A DNA stretch of 64,000 bases from Hungatella sp. UBA3048. Lineage in GTDB: Bacteria > Bacillota > Clostridia > Lachnospirales > Lachnospiraceae. Numbering within the stretch: position 1 is the first letter of the stretch; every line of letters starts with the position of its first letter. A program made the translations under genes and the position numbers. The stretch lies in the NCBI GenBank assembly GCA_002367105.1, contig DFCS01000030.1:42617-106616 (forward strand), written 5' to 3'. Of this stretch, positions 50,490 through 60,470 are shown in pieces. Under the pieces are notes generated by a model. That model did no database searches. It saw nothing but the letters and a program-made list of their open reading frames with translations, and had not been told where the DNA came from.

Positions 50490-51875
50490 ATGATCAATGA
50501 TATTTCATGGGCAAAGATTCCTTTGCCCGATGATATTTTACGTCTTAAAAATGCAGGCTGTTTAGAAGCGGCAAAAGCAGCCATCGGCCATATGCTTTCT
50601 GGTTATCTGCCGGAATGCATGAGAAAGCGGCTGGAGCTGGAAAAGGAAATCATAGGTATCCTGGATAGGAATGAGTATCCCTATAAAAAGCAGGAGGCAG
50701 CGGAGCTGTTAAGCCGGACGTTCTCAGACGTCATGGAAGGTGAACTTGATGAGCTGGTAAGGTCCTCTGCGGCTGACTGGATTTATATCAATGGGGAGAT
50801 TCATTTCCATAAATTGTTTTTGGATAATATCATAAAGACCAGACCTGATTATCAGATGAGGCTGAAGGCAAGGGAAGAGGATGATGCAGGAATCCTGAGG
50901 CAAAAGATGCTGAATGACAACGTATCCTATATGAAAGAACATGGAAGCAGAAAGGCTAAAATAGTCATAAGGGCTTCCATCCGGATTAACAAAGAGTCTG
51001 AACGGGTAGGAGAAATGGTAAGAGTCCATATTCCTATCCCTCGCAAATGCAGCCAGGTAAAGGATATCCAAATTCTTGAGGCTTCTCCGGAGATTACTGC
51101 AATCGCACCGGAAGATGCAGAACAAAGAACTCTTTGCTTTGAAACGGAATTAAAGCCGGATCAGGAATTTTATGTCAGGTACAGCTATTTAAATTCCGTG
51201 AATTATGTGGAGGTGGACCCGAAGAAGGCAGCGTCTGTCCAACCGGAATTTTATACAGAGGAACAAGCGCCCCATATTCTATTCACTCCCTTTCTAAAGG
51301 AAATTTTGGAAGAAATACGGGAAGGGGAGGATAACCCTGCCCTTGTTGCAAGAAAAATATATGATTTCATCACTACCAGGGTAAAGTATTCGTTTGTGCG
51401 GGAGTATGCAGGGCTTGATAATATTTCCGAATATGCGGCAAAGAATCTAAAGGGGGACTGCGGCGTCCAGGCCATACTTTTTATCACTCTGTGCCGTATG
51501 GCCGGGATTCCTGCCAGATGGCAGTCGGGCCTTTATGCATCCCAAGTATATACCGGCTGCCACGACTGGGCGGAATTTTACATAGAGCCGTATGGCTGGC
51601 TGTATGCAGACCCCTCCTTTGGCGGCAGTGCATACCGTATGGGGCAGGTGGAGCGCTGGAATTACTACTTTGGTAACCTGGATATTTACCGCATGGCAGC
51701 CAATGGAGGCATCCAGTCAGAATTCATACCTCCCAGAAAATATTTCCGGGCAGACCCTATTGACAATCAAAGGGGCGAAGTGGAATATGAAGACAGAGGA
51801 CTAAGCTTTTTGGAGTATCAGGCAAAACAGGTGACTGAGCTTATAGAAGACTGGCAGGATAAAACAGATGAATAG
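50490..51875 (+). CDS. transglutaminase-like (papain-fold) protein
   Basis: The 461-residue protein has an N-terminal helical region (about 1-150), a middle beta-rich region (about 155-250), and a transglut_core domain with triad Cys324 (GDCGVQA), His358 (GCHDWAEF) and Asp374 (YADPSFGG). No signal peptide is seen, so it should be cytoplasmic. In bacteria this fold often hydrolyses peptide bonds. Between a dipeptide epimerase and a serine hydrolase it may cleave imported peptides, taking the place of the NlpC/P60 enzyme YkfC; this is inference. Its end overlaps the next gene by eight bases. Confidence 0.83.
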   Translation: MINDISWAKIPLPDDILRLKNAGCLEAAKAAIGHMLSGYLPECMRKRLELEKEIIGILDRNEYPYKKQEAAELLSRTFSDVMEGELDELVRSSAADWIYINGEIHFHKLFLDNIIKTRPDYQMRLKAREEDDAGILRQKMLNDNVSYMKEHGSRKAKIVIRASIRINKESERVGEMVRVHIPIPRKCSQVKDIQILEASPEITAIAPEDAEQRTLCFETELKPDQEFYVRYSYLNSVNYVEVDPKKAASVQPEFYTEEQAPHILFTPFLKEILEEIREGEDNPALVARKIYDFITTRVKYSFVREYAGLDNISEYAAKNLKGDCGVQAILFITLCRMAGIPARWQSGLYASQVYTGCHDWAEFYIEPYGWLYADPSFGGSAYRMGQVERWNYYFGNLDIYRMAANGGIQSEFIPPRKYFRADPIDNQRGEVEYEDRGLSFLEYQAKQVTELIEDWQDKTDE

Positions 51876-53271
51876 AATAACAGAGGAAAACAAACAGAAA
51901 TTTGAAGCATTGGTGGAGGAGATCATGACCACCCAGAGAGCGGCAGGGCTTGCAGTAGCCATTGTGGACAAAGCAGGCCAGGTGCAGTATGAAAAATACT
52001 TTGGTTACCGTGATGAGGAGCAGAAGCTTCCAATTGATAACCAGACGATTTTTGGACTCGCCTCCATAACAAAATCCTTTACAAGCCTTGCCATCCTTCA
52101 GCTGGCAGAAAAGGGAGTGATAAGCCTGTCTGATCCCGTCAGCAAATATGTTCCGGCTTATACAAACAAAAACCAGAAAGCACCGGTGAAAATCTGGCAT
52201 CTGCTCTGCCACAGCGGCGGTTTTTTCCCCCTGCCCCGGATCTTGGTGGAAGAGGTAGCAAAAGATATGGGCCTTTTAGAGTCTGAAGCAGGAGACCTGG
52301 CTTATGTGAACGCCCTTGCCGAGGAGGGAATAAAGAGAGTGGCCTCCCGCCTGGATGAACAGACGGACTTAATCGGGCTGCCTGGAGAGCTGATGAGCTA
52401 TTGCAACGACGGTTTTGGGGTTCTGTCCGATATTGTGAAAAATTACGGGGACGAGCCCACCTTTGCTGATTATTTATTGAAGCACATCATCGTTCCTTTG
52501 GGAATGGAAAGGAGCTTCTGCGACTTTATAAAGCCAGCCAAGGATGAAAATTCTTCTTTACTTTATACAACGGAAGACGGAGTACGCAGAGCGACCAGGG
52601 ATTATCATGACAATGCCTTTGTTTTAAACGGCGGGGGAGCCATGAAATCAACTATTTCAGATATGCTTAAATACATTTGCATGTACCTAAATGAAGGAAA
52701 GGGATTAAACGGAACCAGGGTTGCTTCTCAGTATTCCATAAGGGAAATGTGCAAGCCGCGGCAATATTACAGACCGGGAGGCTGGTATTGCTATGGATTG
52801 TGCAGGAAGTCCATGGAGGGGGCAGAGGTCCTTGAACATGGAGGAAGCCTTCCCGGCGTGTCCTCCAACATGTCCTGGTCCTATGATAATGAGGTCGGAA
52901 TCATCGTCCTTTGCAATACCATGGATGTATCTGCCGGAGTGATCGCAGACGGGGCTATGCGCATGTATCTTGGGAAAGACCCTGTTGTACCACAGGTGAA
53001 ATATCAGGAATATGAATGGTGCGAATCATTTATAAGGTCAGTATCAGGAGACTATGTTATGGGAGAAGGGGAGAGTTTTACCTTGAGCCTGTCAGAGGAA
53101 GGGAAGCTGGCCATGACAATAAATGGAAATAAGAAAGAGGTATGTACTGTAAGCCCTCATATTGCCATGATAAAGGGGAGGTATTCTGATGGATTTGTAC
53201 AGATTCTTTATGATGAGAAGCGGGGGATATGGGGGGCCAGGTGCGGAAGCAGGATCTATCCAAAAATCTGA
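51868..53271 (+). CDS. serine hydrolase of the beta-lactamase/D-aminopeptidase family
   Basis: The 467-residue protein has the class C beta-lactamase-like fold pattern: Ser66 and Lys69 in ASITKSF (SxxK), Tyr178 and Asn180 in SYCND (YxN), and a third-box HGG in EHGGSLPG. A C-terminal beta-rich domain (about 385-467) follows. No signal peptide is visible. Members include D-aminopeptidases, esterases and carboxypeptidases. Translational coupling to the transglutaminase-like gene and the peptide importer suggest peptide hydrolysis, possibly at D-residues. Confidence 0.85.
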   Translation: MNRITEENKQKFEALVEEIMTTQRAAGLAVAIVDKAGQVQYEKYFGYRDEEQKLPIDNQTIFGLASITKSFTSLAILQLAEKGVISLSDPVSKYVPAYTNKNQKAPVKIWHLLCHSGGFFPLPRILVEEVAKDMGLLESEAGDLAYVNALAEEGIKRVASRLDEQTDLIGLPGELMSYCNDGFGVLSDIVKNYGDEPTFADYLLKHIIVPLGMERSFCDFIKPAKDENSSLLYTTEDGVRRATRDYHDNAFVLNGGGAMKSTISDMLKYICMYLNEGKGLNGTRVASQYSIREMCKPRQYYRPGGWYCYGLCRKSMEGAEVLEHGGSLPGVSSNMSWSYDNEVGIIVLCNTMDVSAGVIADGAMRMYLGKDPVVPQVKYQEYEWCESFIRSVSGDYVMGEGESFTLSLSEEGKLAMTINGNKKEVCTVSPHIAMIKGRYSDGFVQILYDEKRGIWGARCGSRIYPKI

Positions 53272-53367
53272 AATGGATTGGAGCAGACCGCTGATATGCA
53301 TAAGTAAATCATATCAAAAGGGAATATTATCAGACGTTATATGAATTAAAATATTCTTATTACATCA

Positions 53368-53396
53368 TTGAATAATTTGGTAAAAGATGTTAGAAT
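53368..53396 (+). promoter_or_regulatory. ferritin promoter
   Basis: TTGAAT (53368-53373), 17-base spacer, TAGAAT (53391-53396) preceded by TGT (extended -10). Confidence 0.6.
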
Positions 53397-53490
53397 ATAA
53401 TAAATCATTTTACAGAGGTGCTAAATGCATTCAATGTAATCTGATAGAAACAAATCAATAGAAAAAACAAAGAAAAAGGAGGCGTAGATT

Positions 53491-54003
53491 TTGTTAAATA
53501 AAGAAATAGTTGCTAAAATAAACAAACAGATCAATTTTGAACTATATTCAGCATACATCTATCTGGATATATTCAACTATTATGCTGACAGTAATTTAAA
53601 CGGTTTTGCTAACTGGTTTAAGATCCAGACACAGGAAGAGCGGGATCATGCCATGCTCTTTATGAATTATTTACTTAATAATGGAGAAAAGGTGGTACTT
53701 GAAGACATAAAGGCTCCTGATCTTGTTTACACGGATTTCCGCCAGCCCGCCATGGCTGCTTATGAACATGAGGTGAAGGTAACGGCCTCCATTCATGATA
53801 TTTACGGAGCCGCTTATGAATTAAAAGATTTCCGTACCATGCAGTTTCTCGACTGGTTCGTAAAAGAACAGAATGAAGAGGAAAAAAATACGGACGAGAT
53901 TATAAAGAGATATGACTTATTTGGAAGTGATCCCAAGGGACTATATCTGCTGGATTCGGAGTTGACGGCAAGGGTTTATACACCGCCCTCCCTTGTGATT
54001 TAA
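53491..54003 (+). CDS. ftnA: ferritin
   Basis: The 170-residue protein is a four-helix non-haem ferritin that oxidises and stores iron as a 24-mer. Ferroxidase residues are visible in FELYSAYIYLDI, QEERDHAMLFMNYLL and KEQNEEEKNTDEI. The start is TTG, with AAAGGAGG eight bases upstream; no ATG start is available without losing the first helix. It is monocistronic with its own promoter and a strong terminator. Confidence 0.95.
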   Translation: MLNKEIVAKINKQINFELYSAYIYLDIFNYYADSNLNGFANWFKIQTQEERDHAMLFMNYLLNNGEKVVLEDIKAPDLVYTDFRQPAMAAYEHEVKVTASIHDIYGAAYELKDFRTMQFLDWFVKEQNEEEKNTDEIIKRYDLFGSDPKGLYLLDSELTARVYTPPSLVI

Positions 54004-54045
54004 ACGATACGATTTCATAACCATTATTCAAAAGAAGAGCAGTCT

Positions 54046-54096
54046 CTGCCATGAAATAGAAGAATTTCATGGCAGGGGATGCTTTTTCTATTTTTA
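54046..54096 (+). terminator. ferritin terminator
   Basis: CTGCCATGAAAT (54046-54057) pairs with ATTTCATGGCAG (54064-54075), extended by flanking GCA/TGC, then CTTTTTCTATTTTT. Confidence 0.9.
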
Positions 54097-54145
54097 CCGT
54101 ATAAAACTGCGAAAGCTTTAGAAACTATCTGATAAAGGGGGAAAG

Positions 54146-55081
54146 ATGTTTGTGGCTAAACAAAGGGAGAAGGTGGAATTGCGTTACTATGTGATTCCGG
54201 AGACGGAAGTGGTTCTGGCTCTGTTGGGGGAGGATTGGATCCGGGAATATGGGAAGGATATCAAATGCCTTCATTTTCACGATCTTATGGAAATCGGATA
54301 TTGCCACTGGGGGGACGGAGAGGTGGTCCTGGGGCAGGAACGCCTTCCTTTTTTCAGCCATTCCATGATGATCGTACCGCCGAGGCTTCCTCATACCACC
54401 AACACTGTGGCTGGGACAAAGGGTTATTGGGAGTGGATGTACATTGACCTGGAAAAAACAGTAACTGAAGTGTACGGCCATGACCCGGTTCTCCAAAGCA
54501 CCATATTAAAAAGGCTCCATCGAACCGGATACCTTCTGTCAGGAGAGGACAATCCCGGCCTGTCCAGACTGATTTTAGGAATTATGGAAGAAGCGCGGCA
54601 TAAAAAGCCTTATTACAAAGACAGCATACGGGGCTATCTTAATGCTTTTGTGGTGGAACTTCTGCGGCTTTCCGATGATGAGGAACGGATCGCAGGAGGC
54701 AGGTGCAGTACCGCCGTTTTAGCAGGTGCACTGGATTATGTCGCCACGCATTATCACCAGGAAATCAAGGTCAGCAGTCTGGCAGAAGCCTGCAATATGA
54801 GCGAAAGCCATTTCCGCCGTGTTTTTGAAGAGGGGATGAATATGAAGCCTTTGGATTATATCAACTTAATCCGGGTTCAGAGTGCCTGTGAACTGCTGAA
54901 AAAGACAGGGAAATCAATGGAAGAGGTTGGGGAGGAGGCGGGATTTGCTTCAATTTCTGCATTTAACCGGAATTTTAGAAAAATATTAAATATTTCCCCT
55001 TATCAATGGAAAAAATCAAAAGATAATTATGAAGGAAAGCTGCTCAACTACAGAATCAGCGCTCAAAAAGGCTGGGATTAA
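54146..55081 (+). CDS. AraC family regulator with cupin sensor domain
   Basis: The 311-residue protein has an N-terminal cupin-like domain (HFHDLMEIGYCHWGDGEVVLGQERLPFFSHSMMIVPPRLPHTT) and two AraC helix-turn-helix motifs (IKVSSLAEACNMSESHFRRVFEE and KSMEEVGEEAGFASISAFNRNFRK). It most likely senses a sugar and controls the adjacent binding protein, permease and GH42 genes in the same direction. Confidence 0.9.
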   Translation: MFVAKQREKVELRYYVIPETEVVLALLGEDWIREYGKDIKCLHFHDLMEIGYCHWGDGEVVLGQERLPFFSHSMMIVPPRLPHTTNTVAGTKGYWEWMYIDLEKTVTEVYGHDPVLQSTILKRLHRTGYLLSGEDNPGLSRLILGIMEEARHKKPYYKDSIRGYLNAFVVELLRLSDDEERIAGGRCSTAVLAGALDYVATHYHQEIKVSSLAEACNMSESHFRRVFEEGMNMKPLDYINLIRVQSACELLKKTGKSMEEVGEEAGFASISAFNRNFRKILNISPYQWKKSKDNYEGKLLNYRISAQKGWD

Positions 55082-55144
55082 AGGAACAATGATCGAATAT
55101 GCACGTTTTATAATTGAATCTAAAGACTTTAAATCAAAAAACAT

Positions 55145-55153
55145 TGATATAAT
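55145..55153 (+). promoter_or_regulatory. extended -10 promoter for galactoside transporter
   Basis: TGA followed by perfect TATAAT (55148-55153). No good -35 box is seen, which suits an activator-dependent promoter. Confidence 0.45.
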
Positions 55154-55200
55154 GAATTTATTATACAAGCCAATTTTTATGAAAGAGGAGGAGTTTTGCT

Positions 55201-56520
55201 ATGAAGAGAAGAATTGCATCCATATTACTGGCCGGAGCCATGATGGCTTCCCTGACAGCCTGCGGAAGTTCTGGGGGTGCAGGACAGAATGCAGGAGGTA
55301 AGACAGGAGATGGGGCTAAGGCCGCAAACGAACTGACTGTCTGGTGCTGGGATCCTGCATTTAATATTTATGCCATGGAAGAAGCGGCAAAGGTGTACCA
55401 GAAGGATCATCCGGATTTTAAGCTGAATGTAGTGGAGACGCCCTGGGCTGACGTGCAGACCAAGATGACGACGGCGGCGACTTCTAAAAACCTGGATACT
55501 CTTCCTGATATCCTGTTAATGCAGGATAATGCATTTCAGAAGAACGTAATCAGCTATCCCGATGCATTTAAGGATTTAACCGGAAGCGGAGTTGATTTTT
55601 CAAAGTTCCCAACTGCTAAAACTGCTTACTCTGTTGTAAATGGGAAAAACTTCGGAGTCCCCTTTGATAACGGAGCTGCGATTGCAGCCTATCGTACCGA
55701 TATATTAAAAGAAGCCGGATATACGGATGCAGATTTTACAGATATTACCTGGAGCAAGTATCAGTCCATGGGCGAGGAAATTTTAGCAAAGACAGGAAAA
55801 CCGCTGTTATCCTGTACAGCAGGAGAATCTGATCTGATCATGATCATGCTCCAGTCCGCAGGGGGAAGCCTCTTTGATAAGGACGGGAACCCAAGCATGG
55901 TTGGAAATGACAAGCTGAAAAAGGTTATCGAAACCTATGTTTCCCTTGTTAAGAGCGGTGTGCTTGTGGAAGTCAATGACTGGGATCAGTATGTTGGAAC
56001 TATGACAAACAGCACTGTGGCAGGAACGATCAACGGCTGCTGGATCATGGCAAGCATCCAGACTGCAGAAGACCAGTCCGGCAATTGGGCGATTACCAAT
56101 ATTCCGAAGCTTGAGGGAGTAAGCGATGCAACCAATTATTCCAACAACGGTGGTTCCAGCTGGGCAGTAACTGCCGGAAGCAAGAATCCGGAACTGGCGG
56201 CAGATTTCCTGTCAAAGACCTTTGCAGGAAGTGTTCCTTTCTATGAAACCATTCTTCCAAAATCCGGAGCACTGGCAACTTATCTTCCGGCAGCGGACAG
56301 TAAGGTTTATGGAGAACCTCAGGCATTCTTTGGAGGAAAGCCGGTATATGCACAGATCACAGAGTTTGCATCAAAGGTTCCTTCCAATAATACAGGCGTT
56401 TATTATTATGAGGCCCGTGACGCGGTTGCAACTGCCATTACCCATGTAGTCTCAGGAGCAGACATTGATTCAGAAATCAAAACAGCAGAAGATACAGTTA
56501 AGTTTGCAATGGGTAAATAA
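55201..56520 (+). CDS. CUT1 sugar ABC transporter binding lipoprotein (galactoside locus)
   Basis: The 439-residue protein has lipobox LTAC (Cys21), a short Gly-rich linker and a family 1 binding domain (ELTVWCWDPAFNIYAMEEAAKVYQKDHPDF, FGVPFDNGAAIAAYRTDILKEAGY, NNGGSSWAVTAGSKNPELAADFL). It captures a sugar for the two downstream permeases. GH42 nearby suggests beta-galactosides. Confidence 0.93.
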   Translation: MKRRIASILLAGAMMASLTACGSSGGAGQNAGGKTGDGAKAANELTVWCWDPAFNIYAMEEAAKVYQKDHPDFKLNVVETPWADVQTKMTTAATSKNLDTLPDILLMQDNAFQKNVISYPDAFKDLTGSGVDFSKFPTAKTAYSVVNGKNFGVPFDNGAAIAAYRTDILKEAGYTDADFTDITWSKYQSMGEEILAKTGKPLLSCTAGESDLIMIMLQSAGGSLFDKDGNPSMVGNDKLKKVIETYVSLVKSGVLVEVNDWDQYVGTMTNSTVAGTINGCWIMASIQTAEDQSGNWAITNIPKLEGVSDATNYSNNGGSSWAVTAGSKNPELAADFLSKTFAGSVPFYETILPKSGALATYLPAADSKVYGEPQAFFGGKPVYAQITEFASKVPSNNTGVYYYEARDAVATAITHVVSGADIDSEIKTAEDTVKFAMGK

Positions 56521-56544
56521 AAATAAGAGGGAGGAGGCATTTCA

Positions 56545-57438
56545 GTGGGAAATTCAAAGAAAAAGCTGTCCTTAGGCCAGAAGCAGAGCCTTGCGGGCTG
56601 GACATTTTTAACGCCTGCGGTCATCCTGATTGCGGTTATGAGCTTTCTGCCCATGATCCAGGCACTGTTCCTTTCCTTTCAGACAGGAATCGGCGCGGCA
56701 ATGAAGTGGACAGGCGGGACCAATTATGTAAGAATGTTTAAGGATCCTGTTTTTATGCAGGCTTTAAAAAACAATTTTATTTACTTGATCATACAGGTTC
56801 CGATCATGCTTATATCGGCTCTGGTCCTGGCTTCTCTGCTGAACAATAAAGACCTGCGGTTCAAGGGGCTTTTCCGTACTGCGATTTTTCTGCCCTGTGC
56901 AACCTCCCTGGTATCCTATGCAGTAATTTTCCGTTCCCTCTTTGCAGTGGATGGACTGGTCAATATCGTTCTGATAAAGCTTGGGATATTGACCACAGGA
57001 TACAACTTCCTGGGTCATCCGAATTCTGCCAGGATCGTAATTATCCTGGCCCTGATCTGGAGGTGGACAGGCTATAACATGGTGTTTTATCTGTCCGGCT
57101 TACAAAACATTGAGTATTCCGTGTATGAAGCGGCAAAAATTGACGGAGCCTCTCCGTTTCAGTCCTTCTTTCGGATTACGATACCGCTTTTAAAGCCCAC
57201 CATTCTGCTGACGGCGATCATGTCAACCAACGGTACCCTGCAGCTGTTTGATGAGTCCGTGAACTTAACTAACGGCGGACCGGCCAATTCCACTATTACC
57301 ATGTCTCACTATATTTATAATGTATCATTTAAGTATGTGCCAAACTTTGGGTATGCAGCTTCCATGTCTTACTTAATCCTGATTCTGGTGGCAGTTCTTG
57401 CATTTATACAGCTGAAGGTAGGTGATAAGCGTGACTAA
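56545..57438 (+). CDS. CUT1 sugar ABC transporter permease (MalF/UgpA type)
   Basis: The 297-residue protein has six membrane segments and the EAA loop YEAAKIDGASPFQSFFRITIPLL. It starts at GTG with GGGAGGAGG upstream. The N-terminal AGWTFLTPAVILIAVMSFLPMIQALFLSF is typical. Its 3' end overlaps the next permease. Confidence 0.92.
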   Translation: MGNSKKKLSLGQKQSLAGWTFLTPAVILIAVMSFLPMIQALFLSFQTGIGAAMKWTGGTNYVRMFKDPVFMQALKNNFIYLIIQVPIMLISALVLASLLNNKDLRFKGLFRTAIFLPCATSLVSYAVIFRSLFAVDGLVNIVLIKLGILTTGYNFLGHPNSARIVIILALIWRWTGYNMVFYLSGLQNIEYSVYEAAKIDGASPFQSFFRITIPLLKPTILLTAIMSTNGTLQLFDESVNLTNGGPANSTITMSHYIYNVSFKYVPNFGYAASMSYLILILVAVLAFIQLKVGDKRD

Positions 57439-58237
57439 AGGAAAAAAGTTTTTTGCATATGCATTTTTGACCATTGTCTCAGTCATTTCAGTATTTCCTC
57501 TGTACTGGATGATGGTTGCGGCTACCAATAAAAGCGTGGATGTGACCAGAGGGACCCTGATATTCGGAACGGCACTTTTTGACAATGTGAAGAAGCTGTT
57601 CGCTTCCCAGAATGTTGCCACAGCCCTTGGGAATTCCTTTAAGTATTCCATTATCATGACGTTTATCTCCCTGCTGGTCTGCTCCATCGCAGGATATGGG
57701 TTTGAAGTCTTTCATGACAAGGCAAAGGACCGGGTCATGAGCGTGATCCTGCTGGCCATGATGGTTCCCTTTGCAGCGACCATGATTCCCCTTTACCGGA
57801 TGTTTTCAAGTGCAAGGCTGTTAAACAGTACCCTGGGATTTATTCTTCCCACTATATCCACCCCGTTTCTGATTATGATGTTCCGCCAGAGTGCAAGATC
57901 CTTTCCAGAGGATATCATGGAGGCGGCAAGGCTTGACGGGTTAAGCGAGTTCCAGATTTTCTACCGGATGTTTCTGCCAACCATGCGCTCCACCTATGCG
58001 GCAGCTATGACCATTACCTTTATGAGCGCCTGGAACAGTTACCTTTGGCCTAAGGTGATCATGTCGGATGCGGGCAGCATTACCATGCCAATGCTGGTGG
58101 CTAACTTAACGGAAGGATATGTGACCGATTATGGAATTCTCATGCTGGCAGTATTGGTCTGCACCATTCCCACGGTAATCGTCTTCTTCCTGCTGCAAAG
58201 AAGCTTTGCAGAAGGTATCACTGGAGCAGTAAAGTAA
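57431..58237 (+). CDS. CUT1 sugar ABC transporter permease (MalG/UgpE type)
   Basis: The protein (about 268 residues) has six membrane segments and the EAA loop MEAARLDGLSEFQIFYRMFLPTM. Two GTG codons (57422 and 57431) are possible starts; spacing to AAGGTAGG favours 57431. It completes the channel. No ATPase gene follows; GH42 comes next. Confidence 0.9.
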   Translation: MTKGKKFFAYAFLTIVSVISVFPLYWMMVAATNKSVDVTRGTLIFGTALFDNVKKLFASQNVATALGNSFKYSIIMTFISLLVCSIAGYGFEVFHDKAKDRVMSVILLAMMVPFAATMIPLYRMFSSARLLNSTLGFILPTISTPFLIMMFRQSARSFPEDIMEAARLDGLSEFQIFYRMFLPTMRSTYAAAMTITFMSAWNSYLWPKVIMSDAGSITMPMLVANLTEGYVTDYGILMLAVLVCTIPTVIVFFLLQRSFAEGITGAVK

Positions 58238-58319
58238 AAAAATCAAAACAGATGCCGCGGCCGGCTTCCGGATATGGAATCGTCTGCGGTATTTCTATGG
58301 AGAAAAGGAGCAAGAAAAC

Positions 58320-60356
58320 ATGAAAAATGTTGGCATATGGCACGGAGGGGATTACAGCCCCGAACAATGGCTTCAAGAGCCTGAGATCCTTAAAAAGGAT
58401 TTGGAATATATGAAAAAGGCCGGGATCAATACGGTTACCATGGGGATGTTTGCCTGGTCCTTTCTGGAGCCGGAGGAAGGAAAATTTCAGTTTTCCTGGC
58501 TAAAGGAACGGCTGGATCAGCTCTATGAAAACGGAATATACACCATCATGGGTACCCCGTCCGGTGCCCGCCCCAAATGGCTGGCAGACAAATATCCGGA
58601 GGTCCTTCGGGTAGATGATACAGGGAGGCGCCAGCGTTTTGGGGGACGTCACAATCATTGTTACACCTCTCCTTTATACAGGGAAAAGGTGAAGCAGATC
58701 AATGAAAGGCTGGGAAAGGAGTTTGGCTCTCATCCAGGAATTCGTCTTTGGCATCTCTCCAATGAATACGGCGGTGAGTGTCACTGTCCATTATGCCAGG
58801 ATGCCTTCCGGAAATGGCTGGAACAAAGGTATGATTCCATCGACCGCTTAAACAGGAGCTGGTGCACGGCCTTCTGGAGCCACGGCTATCAGTCTTTTGA
58901 CCAGGTGGAAAGTCCCTCCGCCATAGGAGAGAGCATGGTTCATGGATTAAATCTGGACTGGAAGCGGTTTGTGACGGATCAGACCATGGATTTTATCCGG
59001 TGGGAGGCCGGCTCTTTGCGGGAAGCGGGAGCGGTGCAGCCTGTTACTACCAATTTTATGTATGACTACCAGGGACTTAATTACCGGAAGCTTTCACAAA
59101 CAGTGGACGTGGTTTCCTGGGACACCTATCCTTTGTGGCACAAAGAAAAGGAGATTCTTACGGCCAGGGACAATGGAATGCAGCATGATTTTATGAGAAG
59201 CTTAAAGAAGAAGCCTTTTCTGCTCATGGAATCCTGTCCCAGCAGCACAAACTGGCAGGGAGTCAGTAAGCTTAAAAAGCCCGGTCTTTTACGGCTGGCT
59301 TCCTGGCAGGCAGTTGCCCACGGGTCGGACAGCGTCTTGTATTTCCAAATCCGCCAAAGCCCGGGAAGCTCTGAAAAATTCCACGGGGCAGTCATTGATC
59401 ATTATGGAAAGACAGATACCAGAGTATTTGAGGAGGTCAGCTCCATAGGAAAAGAGCTTGCCCTTTTAGGGGAATTGACCGGGACAGGAGTGCGGCCCAA
59501 AGCAGCCCTGATCTATGATATGGAAAACCGCTGGGCAATGGAAGATGCACAAGGTCCCAGAAATAAAGGGCTTTATTATCATGAGACCTGTGTAAAGATC
59601 TACAGCGCTATAAAAAAGCTGGGATTTAATGTGGATGTAATTACCATGGATGACGGCCTGGAGGATTACCAGCTGGTGGCTGCTCCCATGCTTTACCTAT
59701 ACCGCAGCGGGATTGAGGAGAAAATAGAAAGGTTTGTCCGTAATGGCGGACAGCTGGTTATGACCTATTGGTCCGGAATCGTAGATGAATCAGACAGGTG
59801 CTTTCTTTCAGGCGTTCCCCATGGGCTCCAGGAAGTGGCAGGGCTTCGCAGTACGGAAATCGATGGTCTTTATGACTGGGAGAGTAATTATATGGTTCCT
59901 GCATCCGGAGAAACAGGAGACCGGTATGAGTGCCGTAATCTCTGCGATCTGGTGAAGCTTAACGGGGCAGAAGCACTAATGGTATATGAAAATGATTTTT
60001 ATAAGGGATATCCTGCCCTTACAAAAAACCACTATGGGAGTGGAACTGCCTTTTATGTATGCGCGGATGCCGGGCAGGAATTTTATGATGATTTCATTTG
60101 GAATGTGACTTGTGAAGCCGGAATCAAGCCTCTTGTGGAAGGGCTGATACCGGAAGAGGTTGAGGTGACTTCAAGGGAATCGGATCAGTATGAGTATCTG
60201 TTTTTGCAGAATTTCAGCCCAAAACCGGTTGCGCTGGAACAGAAGCTTTGGGACTGCCTTACGGAGGGAACGGTTCTTCTTGGGGAGATTTCAGGGAAGG
60301 GTGAAATGGAATCATATGGGACGGTGATTATCAGAAGAGATCTGTACCGGTACTGA
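58320..60356 (+). CDS. beta-galactosidase, glycoside hydrolase family 42
   Basis: The 678-residue enzyme has the GH42 TIM barrel: WHGGDYSPEQW at the start, acid/base Glu149 in LSNEYGGE, nucleophile Glu304 in LLMESCPS, and Cys residues at HNHCYTSP and ECHCPLC that match the zinc site of some GH42 enzymes. A trimerisation domain and a C-terminal beta domain follow. No signal peptide is seen, so it acts on imported beta-galactosides in the cytoplasm. Confidence 0.95.
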   Translation: MKNVGIWHGGDYSPEQWLQEPEILKKDLEYMKKAGINTVTMGMFAWSFLEPEEGKFQFSWLKERLDQLYENGIYTIMGTPSGARPKWLADKYPEVLRVDDTGRRQRFGGRHNHCYTSPLYREKVKQINERLGKEFGSHPGIRLWHLSNEYGGECHCPLCQDAFRKWLEQRYDSIDRLNRSWCTAFWSHGYQSFDQVESPSAIGESMVHGLNLDWKRFVTDQTMDFIRWEAGSLREAGAVQPVTTNFMYDYQGLNYRKLSQTVDVVSWDTYPLWHKEKEILTARDNGMQHDFMRSLKKKPFLLMESCPSSTNWQGVSKLKKPGLLRLASWQAVAHGSDSVLYFQIRQSPGSSEKFHGAVIDHYGKTDTRVFEEVSSIGKELALLGELTGTGVRPKAALIYDMENRWAMEDAQGPRNKGLYYHETCVKIYSAIKKLGFNVDVITMDDGLEDYQLVAAPMLYLYRSGIEEKIERFVRNGGQLVMTYWSGIVDESDRCFLSGVPHGLQEVAGLRSTEIDGLYDWESNYMVPASGETGDRYECRNLCDLVKLNGAEALMVYENDFYKGYPALTKNHYGSGTAFYVCADAGQEFYDDFIWNVTCEAGIKPLVEGLIPEEVEVTSRESDQYEYLFLQNFSPKPVALEQKLWDCLTEGTVLLGEISGKGEMESYGTVIIRRDLYRY

Positions 60357-60470
60357 GAGTAAGTGTTTTAACATATTTCTTGATTGCCAGCTATGTTGAT
60401 TTATGTTAAGCTTTTTCTAAGAAACAAACATTTTACAGCCTCAAAGGCATTAAGAAAAAGAGGAATCCAC

